DNA from: Symsagittifera roscoffensis
Taxonomy: Eukaryota; Xenacoelomorpha; Acoela; Convolutidae
Direction: 5' to 3'
Assembly (NCBI RefSeq): GCF_963678635.1
Contig: NC_087062.1
Span: forward strand, 186,001 to 250,000
DNA length: 64,000 bases
The translations under genes and the position numbers were made by a program. Shown here in pieces: positions 33,721 through 44,990 of the stretch. The notes below the pieces were generated by a model. It saw only the letters and a list, made by a program, of their open reading frames with translations, did no database searches and was not told the DNA's origin. How positions within the stretch are numbered: the first letter of the stretch is position 1; every line of letters starts with the position of its first letter.

Positions 33721-34786
33721 TTAAGCATTCCCGCCTTCCGTCTCCAGTTCTCCGGTTTCTCTTGCCGATTTCAAATTTTTAATGATCAGGTTATCGGTGT
33801 GGGTGAGTCCTACCCCCACTCCCCGGACACAAAGATCCATCAACGTCCCCGTCGATTGCCCAAAGTCTAGCAGATTGAGGTTGGATTGCGGAACGCGTAG
33901 AGGACCATCTGGGGCGACCCAGTTGGACTTTGTATTGTCATGACTGACGTATTTGATGCCGTCTTTATCGACGTCTTGAATCGTCAAGATTGTCTCTTTA
34001 GGATCTGCCGGCATATCATGGAGCCATTCGAGCACTCGCAAGTTCGTTAATTCTTGTTCATGAGTCTGTTCAGCCTCTGGTTCGAACTCCACTTTCGGTT
34101 CTGAACGATCGTCGATTCAATCCCGATCCATGTCATTCACCAAGTCGATTTCTTTCGGCACCGCCACCTCATCCAGTCCTACCAGCGAGTCCATCAAATC
34201 ACTTAACACTATCCTGTCTATGACGAAATCCTCGCCGCACGGGTTGTACTTCTTCTTGTTCCTTCCTCTCTTGCTCTGGCGTGTTTCCATGGTGAGAGGA
34301 AAGTCAGGTTGTATTCCTTTGTAATTCCAGTTTGTTCTGGGCAGTCCCAGTCTTCCTCGGCATAAGATAGGGTTTCGTCGTCCACCGCTACTCGCTCGGT
34401 CAACTCCAGGTCCAGTGGTAGGTCGCAATCGTCCACCACGTCATTTCCGTCGTTTTTGTCGCGAGTAGCCCTTTCATTCACCTCACAAGCAGGATCCACT
34501 ATCAAATAGTCTCCCTCTTGCATGTCCGCTGGGATGCACTATTCCTCTGACGAGGCATTGATTGTGTGGTTTGATGTTTTCGTAATGAGCTGCTCTTCCA
34601 GTGCTCGATCGATAAAAACGACCTCCTTGGTGCACCTCTGTTATCTGAAATGGACCACGCCATTTCTTAATTAATTTCTTGGTTCCTTTTGGTGGAACCA
34701 CTTCCTGGAAAACCCAGACGTAGTCGCCAACTGAGTAGGCTTTTGCATCGGCTGTTCTTTTATCAAACTTCCTCTTTTGTGACCAG
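33721..34786 (-). pseudogene. pol: pol fragment: integrase C-terminus and acidic tail, minus family
   Basis: Reads KWRGPFQITEVHQGGRFYRS and GRAAHYENIKPHNQ (integrase C-terminal domain), then DPACEVNERATRDKNDGND, ETLSYAEEDWDCPEQ, VIDRIVLSDLMDSL, DPKETILTIQDVDKDGIKYV and STGTLMDLCVRGVGVG, ending GELETEGGNA and TAA at 33721. Frame changes occur at about 34560, 34430 and 34100. Unlike the plus-strand units the frame is open through the STGT motif. The macro-like segment that follows in the other family is absent. Confidence 0.65.
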
Positions 34787-35613
34787 TTAGTTCGGAAGCG
34801 CCTTTTCGTGACCAGTTAGCATCATATGCGGACTTATTCCCGTGGTGGAATGTTCTGTGCTGTTGTAAGCGCCCATCACTTGCGGCAAGTGCCTGTCCCA
34901 GTCGTCCATGTAGTGTGAGCAATAGACTCTCAACATGGATACCAGTGTGCGATTTTGCCTTTCAACTAGGCTATTCGTTTGTGGGTGATAGGTAGTCGAG
35001 TGGGCCTGTGCCACCTGTGACCTCCTCATTAACTCCTTCGTGAGATCACCCACGAACGCTTTACCATTATCCGATTGGAATGTGTTGGGGCAGCCGTGCC
35101 TCGCTATCCGCACATTTATCAAGTGGTCGCACGTATCTTCTGCCGATGCTGTAATGCAGGGGGCTGCCTCCGCATATTTCGTAAAATTAACAGCACCTGA
35201 TTATAGCCTGTGGCTGTCATGCAGATCTTCTGATGATCAATTTGCACCACCTCGTTGAATCCCGATGACTCTACTGACTGCAGGGGTAACCTTAATTTCC
35301 TGGGATCCTTCGCCTGTTGACATGACAGGCATGCAGAGATCCACTTCTCACAAGCCTTCTTCAAACCAGGCCATTCGAATCGTTTCTGTATCCTGTTGTA
35401 CACTTTGTCCACGCCTTGATGGCCCATCTGATCTTGTGAACGAAAAAGCACTTCGGTCTGGTACAACTGTGGTAACACTATCGACTTGTAATTGTAAAGG
35501 ACCTTGTCCTCCTCTTTACGTTTACAGGCCAGGATTCCGTCTTCGTTCAGATACAATAAATCTTTCCTTTTTAGATAGAACTGCTTCAAGATCTTATAGC
35601 TGTTTTCTTCCAA
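34787..35613 (-). pseudogene. pol: pol fragment: integrase, minus family, 3' copy
   Basis: HHCC finger (SQDQMGHQGVDKV, ISACLSCQQ) and DDE core (QIDHQK, FQSDNGKAF, SLVERQNRTL). A 10-bp deletion at about 35188 (GATCGATCAT missing against the upstream copy) removes the MIDHFTK start and shifts the frame. The following frame 35122-34787 then ends early in GHEKALPN. The upstream copy at 37773-38444 lacks this lesion. Confidence 0.85.
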
Positions 35614-36490
35614 ATCTCTTTTGTCAGGTGCTCCATTCTCGATCCATCTCTACAGATTGCTCGTCATTCTATCATTTCGTTGAGCCCATAGGAGATCCGA
35701 CAGCCGTTACCTGGCTTTCAGATACGTCTTTACCACGTTCAATTGCCCGCTCATTTTTTCCAGAGCATGACCGTCGTCCATCAACTTAACACACCATAAC
35801 TTCTTCAAGGGTGTTGCTTCCTGAACGGATGGCTCCAGATTAGTACGGACGACCGTACCATGTGGTAGTAATCTGGTGGGGCATTTCGAAACTGCTATCA
35901 GCTCGACCTCATTGGCGGCATTGTCCACCACAGTGCCCTCCTCATCGGAGGTGTACCTGTCTCTGTCCGGATCCTGATGCATTTCTCGGTCCAGCCCGCG
36001 CTGTTTCCAGTCCAGCAACAAGGAATGAATCGCAACCTCCGATACATCAGAGCTGGAAGTGGTCTCAGATGTGTTGTCCCCGGACTGGGGCCTCGAGTCA
36101 TCACTTGAGCTGAATGATTCCTCACCATCATATTCCAATCTGTCTGTGATTTTTCTCGACTCCCCGGACACAACTCTGTCCCTAGGTCGTTTTGAATCCG
36201 ACTCCCCAAACAACATTCCATCCCTTGGTTGTCTCAACAACCTCTCCCTGGAAAAGTCAGACTCCCCGGACTTTGTCTCGTCCCCTGATGAACAATCTGA
36301 GCTCGGCTCGTACTCTTCTCTTGCATCTGTGAAATGTACTTTTCTCGTGAAGCTGGATCTCGACGTGACCCTGACTTCTTCAGTGGCTTGGGCCTGGGTC
36401 AGTGTCCAATGTTCAGTGAACGAAGTCCTCAACAAGACATCCTGCGGCATTGAGCTCACCAGCTGGTTCACTATCGACCTGCAATCCCGT
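35614..36490 (-). pseudogene. pol: pol fragment: spacer before integrase, minus family, 3' copy
   Basis: Open from 36579 to 35707. A helical part is followed by a Ser/Glu/Asp-rich disordered stretch (SDCSSGDETKSGESDFSRE, SSSDDSRPQSGDNTSETT), then MHQDPDRDRYTSDEEG and ELIAVSKCPTRLL, the counterpart of the pre-integrase motif in the plus family. It ends at a stop near 35707 just before the finger region. No enzyme motif. Confidence 0.6.
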
Positions 36491-37440
36491 TCAACACCTC
36501 GGCTGCGAATGGACACTGGCCTCCATGGTCTCCATCCACTCACGATCATGCCTATCCACTTCCCTATCCAACAATTCACGGAGCTTCCCCATGACGTCCG
36601 GCGCCACTTTCACCGTCCTATTTAACATGGCTATGCTGTTTATACCCAGCCTGGTAAGCTCTTGCTGTACCAAATTGAATCGGACCAGCAGATCCAGCGG
36701 AAAGCGCTCACCCCTGGCTAAAACCTTTATCTCAGCGGCCGTTTCCACTGGAAGGTCAGGGTGTCCTGGTATAGGGTGCCCTGACTTATCCAGCCACCTA
36801 GTGAGTGGCAGTTTGTCGTAGGTTTCCGTGTCTAGTAATGAAAAAGCGTCTTTGATCTCCGCTTGGTTAGCCTGCTTCTCCTCGAGGCGTTCATAGAATT
36901 CTGTTTTTTTACTGAGGCTATCAGTATTCTGGTGCTTGTCACGGGTACGGTGCTCTATGATCATGTGGTGTCTATCTAGGCGCACGATCCAACGACCAAT
37001 ATAACTTTGGTCCATCGAATAGGTTTTCAGCCAGGCATTGGCACGATTATTCACACGCAACTTGAAGGGAGCACTCCCCAAGTAGGCCCTGTAATTCTCC
37101 ACGAAAATGATCACCGCGAACATCTTCTATTTTGGTGCGCCGTACTTCATCTCAGTATCGCTCAGGACCTTATTTCCGTAGGCTATCGGACGGAGAACCG
37201 TTCTCCCGTTCCACTCTTGCTCCTGGTGAAGTATGCCCGATATCGCAACCACTGATGCATCCGTGTCTAGCACAAACATCCCCTTCTTTGTTGGCATGCC
37301 GAGGACCGGTGCCTCGCAAAGTTCACGGTTGATGTTCTCAAATGAAACTTGTGCCTCATCATTCCAAGTGAATTTTTGCTTTTATTTCCCATCAACCGCT
37401 GCATTGGGTATTTTTTTTCGGCGTATCGCTTGATGAATTC
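36491..37440 (-). pseudogene. pol: pol fragment: RNase H and start of spacer, minus family, 3' copy
   Basis: Contains the RNase H start with Asp (VLDTDASVV-type, about 37260), KYGAPK followed by a stop at about 37125, then MFAVIIFVENYRAYLGSAPF, FKLRVNNRANAWLKTY, SYIGRWIVRLDRHHMIIEHR and TRDKHQNTDSLSKKTEFYE. The residue after RV is Asn where the plus family has Asp (RVDNRA), a change at an expected catalytic position. The spacer starts LTRWLDKSGHPIPGHPDLPV and runs open to 36491. Confidence 0.75.
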
Positions 37441-37772
37441 TCAATAATAATTAGCAAATCCGAAAAAGCTCATTAGTTGTGTATCTAATTTAGGTGCCTT
37501 CCAGGTCAAGACCGCTTCGACCGCTTCGGGATCTGGTCTCACTCCATGCTTATCCACCAGGCGGCCCAGATATTTTATGGAGTCTCTGAGAATTTCATAC
37601 TTTGAGGGTTTACACTTCAGACCCTTGTTTCATGCAAGTAAACACCTTATTCAACCTCTCTATCTGATGCTCTAGGGCTGGCGTTGCGATCACGACATCA
37701 TCGACAAAACACATGATGAGATTCCCGTATTTCTTTGTCACACTCGTGAGTGCCTGGGCCATAAGTCGCTGG
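37441..37772 (-). pseudogene. pol: pol fragment: RT C-terminal half, minus family, 3' copy
   Basis: Contains QRLMAQALTSVTKKYG, the catalytic box MCFVDDVVIATP and the connection to FFGFANYY-type thumb sequence, with stops. It begins at 37772, where it is fused to the truncated integrase of the upstream copy (VERQN continuing into RT). The N-terminal RT motifs are absent. Confidence 0.75.
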
Positions 37773-38444
37773 ATTTTGCCTTTCAACTAGGCTATTCGTT
37801 TGTGGGTGATAGGTAGTCGAGTGGGCCTGTGCCACCTGTGACCTCCTCATTAACTCCTTCGTGAGATCACCCACGAACGCTTTACCATTATCCGATTGGA
37901 ATGTGTTGGGGCAGCCGTGCCTCGCTATCCGCACATTTATCAAGTGGTCGCACGTATCTTCTGCCGATGCTGTAATGCAGGGGGCTGCCTCCGCATATTT
38001 CGTAAAATGATCGATCATTAACAGCACCTGATTATAGCCTGTGGCTGTCATGCAGATCTTCTGATGATCAATTTGCACCACCTCGTTGAATCCCGATGAC
38101 TCTACTGACTGCAGGGGTAACCTTAATTTCCTGGGATCCTTCGCCTGTTGACATGACAGGCATGCAGAGATCCACTTCTCACAAGCCTTCTTCAAACCAG
38201 GCCATTCGAATCGTTTCTGTATCCTGTTGTACACTTTGTCCACGCCTTGATGGCCCATCTGATCTTGTGAACGAAAAAGCACTTCGGTCTGGTACAACTG
38301 TGGTAACACTATCGACTTGTATTTGTAAAGGACCTTGTCCTCCTCTTTACGTTTACAGGCCAGGATTCCGTCTTCGTTCAGATACAATAAATCTTTCCTT
38401 TTTAGATAGAACTGCTTCAAGATCTTATAGCTGTTTTCTTCCAA
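37773..38444 (-). pseudogene. pol: pol fragment: integrase, minus family, 5' copy, truncated in core
   Basis: Open from 38444. The intact HHCC finger (SQDQMGHQGVDKV, ISACLSCQQ) is followed by QIDHQKICMTATGYNQVLLM, MIDHFTKYAEAAPC, FQSDNGKAFVGDLTKEL and SLVERQN. Directly after the catalytic Glu motif the frame passes into RT sequence read in the wrong frame (PATYGPGTHECDKEI). This is the best preserved minus-strand integrase up to the break, but it lacks the end of the core and the C-terminal domain. Confidence 0.85.
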
Positions 38445-39330
38445 ATCTCTTTTGTCAGGTGCTCCATTCTCGATCCATCTCTACAGATTGCTCGTCATTC
38501 TATCATTTCGTTGAGCCCATAGGAGATCCGACAGCCGTTACCTGGCTTTCAGATACGTCTTTACCACGTTCAATTGCCCGCTCATTTTTTCCAGAGCATG
38601 ACCGTCGTCCATCAACTTAACACACCATAACTTCTTCAAGGGTGTTGCTTCCTGAACGGATGGCTCCAGATTAGTACGGACGACCGTACCATGTGGTAGT
38701 AATCTGGTGGGGCATTTCGAAACTGCTATCAGCTCGACCTCATTGGCGGCATTGTCCACCACAGTGCCCTCCTCATCGGAGGTGTACCTGTCTCTGTCCG
38801 GATCCTGATGCATTTCTCGGTCCAGCCCGCGCTGTTTCCAGTCCAGCAACAAGGAATGAATCGCAACCTCCGATACATCAGAGCTGGAAGTGGTCTCAGA
38901 TGTGTTGTCCCCGGACTGGGGCCTCGAGTCATCACTTGAGCTGAATGATTCCTCACCATCATATTCCAATCTGTCTGTGATTTTTCTCGACTCCCCGGAC
39001 ACAACTCTGTCCCTAGGTCGTTTTGAATCCGACTCCCCAAACAACATTCCATCCCTTGGTTGTCTCAACAACCTCTCCCTGGAAAAGTCAGACTCCCCGG
39101 ACTTTGTCTCGTCCCCTGATGAACAATCTGAGCTCGGCTCGTACTCTTCTCTTGCATCTGTGAAATGTACTTTTCTCGTGAAGCTGGATCTCGACGTGAC
39201 CCTGACTTCTTCAGTGGCTTGGGCCTGGGTCAGTGTCCAATGTTCAGTGAACGAAGTCCTCAACAAGACATCCTGCGGCATTGAGCTCACCAGCTGGTTC
39301 ACTATCGACCTGCAATCCCGTTCAACACCT
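38445..39330 (-). pseudogene. pol: pol fragment: spacer before integrase, minus family, 5' copy
   Basis: Identical in protein sequence to the 3' copy (open 39410-38538), with the same helical part, Ser/Asp-rich disordered region and MHQDPDRDRYTSDEEG motif. The identity marks the 2.8-kb duplication as very recent or homogenised. Confidence 0.6.
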
Positions 39331-40235
39331 CGGCTGCGAATGGACACTGGCCTCCATGGTCTCCATCCACTCACGATCATGCCTATCCACTTCCCTATCC
39401 AACAATTCACGGAGCTTCCCCATGACGTCCGGCGCCACTTTCACCGTCCTATTTAACATGGCTATGCTGTTTATACCCAGCCTGGTAAGCTCTTGCTGTA
39501 CCAAATTGAATCGGACCAGCAGATCCAGCGGAAAGCGCTCACCCCTGGCTAAAACCTTTATCTCAGCGGCCGTTTCCACTGGAAGGTCAGGGTGTCCTGG
39601 TATAGGGTGCCCTGACTTATCCAGCCACCTAGTGAGTGGCAGTTTGTCGTAGGTTTCCGTGTCTAGTAATGAAAAAGCGTCTTTGATCTCCGCTTGGTTA
39701 GCCTGCTTCTCCTCGAGGCGTTCATAGAATTCTGTTTTTTTACTGAGGCTATCAGTATTCTGGTGCTTGTCACGGGTACGGTGCTCTATGATCATGTGGT
39801 GTCTATCTAGGCGCACGATCCAACGACCAATATAACTTTGGTCCATCGAATAGGCCTCCCCAAGTAGGCCCTCCCCAAGTAGGCCCTGTAATTCTCCACG
39901 AAAATGATCACCGCGAACATCTTCTATTTTGGTGCGCCGTACTTCATCTCAGTATCGCTCAGGACCTTATTTCCGTAGGCTATCGGACGGAGAACCGTTC
40001 TCCCGTTCCACTCTTGCTCCTGGTGAAGTATGCCCGATATCGCAACCACTATTGCATCCGTGTCTAGCACAAACATCCCCTTCTTTGTTGGCATGCCGAG
40101 GACCGGTGCCTCGCAAAGTTCACGGTTGATGTTCTCAAATGAAACTTGTGCCTCATCATTCCAAGTGAATTTTTGCTTTTATTTCCCATCAACCGCTGCA
40201 TTGGGTATTTTTTTTCGGCGTATCGCTTGATGAAT
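39331..40235 (-). pseudogene. pol: pol fragment: RNase H, minus family, 5' copy
   Basis: Same domain as the 3' copy (DTDA-type start at about 40065, SYIGRWIVRLDRHHMIIEHR, TDSLSKKTEFYERLEEKQ). A local deletion and doubling of CTCCCCAAGTAGGCC at about 39855-39885 removes the FKLRVNNRANAWLK segment. Here the codon after VLDT encodes a change (GTTGCG ATA-type ATTGCATCC against ACTGATGCATCC near 40050), replacing part of the DTDAS motif. Confidence 0.7.
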
Positions 40236-40602
40236 TCTCAATAATAATTAGCAAATCCGAAAAAGCTCATTAGTTGTGTATCTAATTTAGGTGCCTTCCA
40301 GGTCAAGACCGCTTCGACCGCTTCGGGATCTGGTCTCACTCCATGCTTATCCACCAGGCGGCCCAGATATTTTATGGAGTCTCTGAGAATTTCATACTTT
40401 GAGGGTTTACACTTCAGACCCTTGTTTCATGCAAGTAAACACCTTATTCAACCTCTCTATCTGATGCTCTAGGGCTGGCGTTGCGATCACGACATCATCG
40501 ACAAAACACATGATGAGATTCCCGTATTTCTTTGTCACACTCGTGAGTGCCTGGGCCATAAGTCGCTGGAATGTGGCCGTCGCGTTGTTCTACAAAATTA
40601 CA
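40236..40602 (-). pseudogene. pol: pol fragment: RT with fingers and palm N-part deleted, minus family
   Basis: The linker ends NADVFSKHKADIGCCNFVE and jumps within GTAGAACAACGCG straight to NATATFQRLMAQAL-type sequence in another frame, then FVDDVVIATP. Compared with plus-strand unit 1 about 415 bp encoding the AVTIKDAYPIPQID, DLGSAFWQ and MPFGLCN motifs are gone. The first catalytic Asp is therefore missing and this RT could not work. The same junction occurs at about 44960. Confidence 0.8.
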
Positions 40603-41947
40603 GCAACCTATGTCGGCCTTATGTTTCGAAAAAACGTCAGCATTCCGACTTAGCACCGCCCTAAGCGAATCTAGTTCCTTGTCTGATATTTTACCCTTCA
40701 AATGTTCTATATCGGGTAGGAACGGTTTATTCGCTGCTAAATCTGCTTCTGTCGGTCTCTCGGGAAAATTCGAACAACTAGATCACCCATCATCTATTTC
40801 CGACTTCATTGAAAACAATTTCCTAGAAGGTTTCAATTCATTTACTCTCTTCAGTAAACACTCTTGGTTCGCGACCAAGGGGAATTTAGTTACATCAAAC
40901 TTTTTAGAGTTCTCCACACTCTGAAAGTCTGTGTTCAGAGGCAATGCGTAGCCAAGTTTCTTTCCTATGTGCACCGCATCCTGTTCAAACATGGCACTAT
41001 GTCCGATTCGTCGCACCTTCAGCTCCTCTTGACAAATGTATATCCGGCCAACCTGATCACTCGCATTAGTTACGTGAGCTTTTGTGTAATTATTGATGCC
41101 GTCCACATTTATTAGAATCGGATATGGGCCATGGACTTCGATGTAATGTCCGTCCACTCTCATCAGCCTCGGACCTCCTGTCGTGAGCAGCGCTCGCACT
41201 GCCCTGGAGTCCAGCTTGGGATCTTTATCCCTCAGGTAGTCTGCGTAAATGTCCAGGTGGACTAGTGAACTCTCGGATGGTTCACTCAAGTTCTTGACCA
41301 CCTGATGTCCTACGACTGAGATGATGGACATTATCTTCGTCCCTTCTTTCGTCATGCCGAAAGTTCTACCACATATGACATTTAGTTTTAGTCCCTGCTT
41401 TCTGGGTTCCTGTTTGTCCTCTTCTTCCGTCGTTTTACTCAGAATATTAAACTTTTCCCGAAGAAGTGTGCTTTCCAGTTCCGACCTTACCCATTGCTCC
41501 ACTTCTTTCGTGGCTAGCTCCTGTTTGACATTCTGTAACGCTGCCCTTGCCGCCAAGCCATAATCCACCTTGAGTGGGCCGGCCGACTCCGCCTCCAGGT
41601 TCGAGGCTACCACCTCGTCAGGCAAGGTCTTCAACTTCTCGTGCTGTCTCGGCCTTGTTCATCAGACGTGCTCGACTGGCCTTGACACCCGAAAGCGCAT
41701 CTTCGAGGCGGTGATGTTTCGAGTCCGCCACTGCATCCCAAAACTGAGTGCAGTCCGACTTGAAGTGTCCCTCCAAATTACAGAAGAAGCACCTCGGTCC
41801 ATACTTCTTGATGAGCCCCTTAACGTACTCTTCGTGTCCTCGTCGGTCGCATCGACGTCGTCGAGAAAGTAGCCTATCGCCTTCATCTTCTGTTTGTAAG
41901 CAGAACATGCGGAAACATGGTGGTCCATCGAGCCACAATTCACACAT
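40603..41947 (-). pseudogene. gag C-terminus, protease-like region and linker, minus family, 3' copy
   Basis: Frame 41947-41618 has the second zinc knuckle RCFFCNLEGHFKSDC. After a deletion of about 33 bp at about 41638, frame 41634-40783 has a basic helical region, NVICGRTFGMTKEGTKIMSI, then AVRALLTTGGPRLMRVDGHY and GYALPLNTDF. In a retropepsin the DTG catalytic triplet would be expected near ALLTTGG, and the Asp is not there. The region ends SMKSEIDDG and a stop at 40783, then the RT linker. It would release the capsid and enzymes if active; the missing Asp argues against that in this copy. Confidence 0.55.
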
Positions 41948-44039
41948 GACCTCCTCTTGTCCATGTCATCGCCATGTCTGTACCAACTGGAGTTCGCGCC
42001 AATGTTTGTTCTGCTGTAGTTGCAATAATTGTTGTAACGGTTTTGCGCTCTCGGTCCTATGAGCAAGTATTCACGCGACTTCATACGCAAATCATCGGCC
42101 GTGGGTACCTGGTCAAGCGACAGGGTGAAGTGTGTGGCTAGCATGGTTTCCTCACTCTTCACTCCGTCCATGAACTTCGAAGCAATCGCCAAGTTTCGCT
42201 CGGATGTTCCCTCATCGGGATTGCTTCTCCTCTTAAGTAGTTCAAGGTCGTCCAAAAATTTGTCTATCGATTTGTCATCTCTTTGACGCCTCTTTTCGAA
42301 CTTCACCATAGCTTGGTGCCCTTGTCTTCCAGAGCCAAAACGATTCTGCTGGATGTCGAATATCTTGCGAGCGCTGTCTGTTTCAGTGGCCCTTTTCGCC
42401 ATTACACATTTTAGGGCAGCACCCTCCAGGTTGCTTGTTAGTTCGCTACATTCCTGTTTCTTGGAGAGACTCTCTTCTTCTAAGTGCAACTTCATCACCT
42501 CTATCCAAGTATCAATGCAGCCGTCTGACTCGTCTTTGTAAGATTTCTGCTTCTTCAATGTCCTTCTTGACCTCTCTCCTCTCTCGTTTTACTTCGAGAG
42601 CTTGGTGATGAATGTTTCGAGAGATCTATTCAGAGGTTCAAACATTGAGGCATACATCGTTGTGTCCTGCGAGACCGTAGTCAGATCTGGCACTGACCTG
42701 ACTTGTGGTACAGTGAGCAACCTTGTGTCCGGGGTAGCATCTGCCTCCGGCGGGACTGGATTCGTCCAGCCACGCCTCGAGGGGGCTGCCCTGGGCCGCT
42801 CCCTATTCCTGGATTCGTAGTTCGTTCTCGAACTTTGCTGGGCCCCGGCATAGCTGCCTGCTCCATCTCCATCATTCGCCTGGCACGAGCGCTCCCTTGG
42901 GTTGGAACTCTCCTCCCGATTGCTCCCGTTTAAAATCTCATCAAGCTTCCGCATCATTAGGTCAGATATGGCATCTAACCTTCTTTCCAGGCTAGTCATC
43001 GTATGAGCGTAGGTATTGTCATGATCGTTCAGCAATCGCTCGATCTCTCTTGTCGTCCTAGCCTCTCTTTCCTCTGACTCCTTGTTTGCCTGTAACAAGC
43101 TCTACGCCAGGCATTGATCGGTGTTGCAAATCAATTGAGCCTGATTGAATCTCGCCTGCAACTTCATGTGCGTCAGCTCATCCCGCAAATTCTCTTGACC
43201 CTGGTGAGCTCTCTCCTGGACTCGATCCATTCTCTTGGTCATGTCCCGTCGCAATTCCTGCAAGCATGTTATTACGCCAGCAAACATGTCGCTTATATCG
43301 CCAGCCGCCCCTAATGTCGGGGTTAGCCCCAGAGAAGATGAGGTCAACTGCGGCTGCAGCCTGGTACTTGATGACGCACCGCCTTCTTGTTTGCCCATCG
43401 ACGTCATCAATCTGTCGAACGTCGAGGATACTCCCAGGGTTATCCCATCAGACATGGGCCTGGTCGGCGAAGTGGACAACGCCTTCCTGCTCATGTCGTT
43501 CCTCGGGCACGGCGTGAAGTTCACATCCGGGTGTGTTATCTCCGGATGGTCATAACTGGAAGATAGACCTTCGGTTTGTAGTGACGCCATGCGCTCATCG
43601 TACAAAGACTTCCAAATCTTCTTTGCCTTGGAACCCGTTTGTTCTTCACTCGGACTTATACTCGACATCATCGCGTTCTTGCTCTGCTTGGCCAGAGATG
43701 AGTGGGTATTGGTCGGATGTGAAAGTTCTTTTCTCCACTTATGACTCTTAGTCTCTGATTTGGACATTCCCTTGAACAATACCTCCTCTCGCGGCTCGAC
43801 CTCGGAACGCTCCGAGGCCTCCTCCGTCCTCTCGACTTCCTCCCGTTCGAGGTCCTCGCTTGGCTCAAAGTAGGGTCGAATGAGCGTTCGTTCCCCTTCG
43901 TCAAAGGAGTCCACAAGCGCCCCGCTCGCCGGTCGGCGTTTTGCCTTTGATTGCTATCGAAGTTCTTCTCGCTTCTTAGTTTCATTCCGCTCACAGAGAG
44001 ATCAGCTTGACCTTTAATCGATTCGTTGTCAGCAAACAC
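41948..44039 (-). pseudogene. gag: gag, minus family, 3' copy
   Basis: Structural polyprotein region. The N-terminal part is acidic and disordered (EPSEDLEREEVERTEEASE). Next are Ser-rich stretches, a coiled coil with a TAG inside (QCLA stop at about 43099; then NKESEEREARTTREIERLLN), an Arg/Ser/Pro linker ending in a TAA at about 42589, and a helical capsid-like region (42558 on: DTWIEVMKLHLEEESLSKKQ, KKRRQRDDKS-type, LTLSLDQVPTADDL). The first CCHC knuckle is CVNCGSMDHHVSAC at about 41931. A 1-nt deletion in GAGGACACGAAGAG (about 41846) shifts the frame before the second knuckle. Lesions are shared with the 5' copy, so they predate the duplication. Confidence 0.7.
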
Positions 44040-44592
44040 GTCGGAGCCGCTGCTAAACGAAGATTGGCTACGCCTAGTTCTAAACTTTCGATTGCTCCCC
44101 TTGCTCAGCCTGGGAACCTAAGTAGTCAATCCTAGCGAGTCTCTACGCTGCATACTTTCTAATAAATACTAATATTCGTATAATTTAATGGCGATGTACA
44201 CGTACCGCAAATAGGTTCAATTTAATTTTGTTAACGCTGCCTACTTGATTTCGTCAGTATCAAAACTGTCTCTTAGATTATTCAATGATAATTTTAATGA
44301 CTCAGCTAAAGTTACACACAGGGCCTGCTCAGTAGCTAACTCAACCCCGTTGTACAGTATAACAGCATCACAAAATTTTCACAAGATATAGTCAATAAAC
44401 AAAACACAATTGATAATCAGATAAGAGTATCCTACAGGTGACAGCGATCTTTCGTCAGTATTAATTTACCGCCCCACTCTTATCAAATCATTGCTTTGTT
44501 GAAATCGAACAATCTTTTGTAAAAAGGCAGTGATGATTCAGAAATAGATCAATAAAACTTAGTCTTAAAGAAAAAGACTTCCCTCGATCGGC
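44040..44592 (-). other. Leader or LTR-derived 5' sequence, minus family, 3' copy
   Basis: A+T-rich non-coding sequence that duplicates 48233-48784 almost exactly. It ends abruptly at 44592, where CCCTCGATCGG is joined to RT sequence of the upstream copy. It may contain the end of an LTR and the gag leader. An upstream ATG (near 44151) opens only a short frame. Confidence 0.55.
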
Positions 44593-44990
44593 GTATCCCT
44601 TGATGAATTCTCGATAATAATTAGCAAGTCCGAAAAAGCTCATTAGTTGTGTATCTAATTTAGGTGCCTTCCAGTTCAAGACCGCTTCGACCGCTTCGGG
44701 ATCTGGTCTCACTCCATGCTTATCCACCAGGCGGCCCAGATATTTTAAGGAGTCTCTGAGAATTTCACACTTTGAGGGTTTACACTTCAGACCCTTGTTT
44801 CATGCAAGTAAACACCTCAATCAACCTCTCTATCTGATGCTCTAGGGCTGGCGTTGCGATCACGACATCATCGACAAAACACATGATGAGATTCCCGTAT
44901 TTCTTTGTCACACTCGTGAGTGCCTGGGCCACAAGTCGCTGGAATGTGGCCGTCGCGTTGTTCTACAAAATACAGCAACCTATGTCGGCC
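44593..44990 (-). pseudogene. pol: pol fragment: RT, minus family, 5' copy, cut at both ends
   Basis: Carries FVDDVVIATP-type sequence (about 44860), then after stops the thumb motif FFGLANYYREFIKGYADR (44727 frame), where the next leader interrupts it. It shares the RT N-terminal deletion (GTAGAAC joined to AACGCG) and adds a 1-nt loss there. Confidence 0.75.

Larger units (their letters stand above)
34951..40569 (-). repeat. Tandem duplication of about 2.8 kb (RT end to integrase)
   Basis: Bases 34951-37772 (2822 bp) and 37773-40569 (2797 bp) are almost identical copies of RT C-terminus, RNase H, spacer and integrase. They differ by a 10-bp deletion at about 35188 in one copy and a rearranged deletion of about 34 bp at about 39855 in the other, where AAGTAGGCCCTCCCC is itself doubled. 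Spacer proteins of the two copies are identical. The join at 37772 links integrase to RT and cannot be a normal element structure. Confidence 0.9.

Noticed and set aside
41748-42062. Plus-strand open frames within the minus-strand gag and pol
   Set aside because: They mirror the coding strand's codon bias, have Ser/Cys/Arg-rich unnatural composition, and repeat identically in each duplicate.
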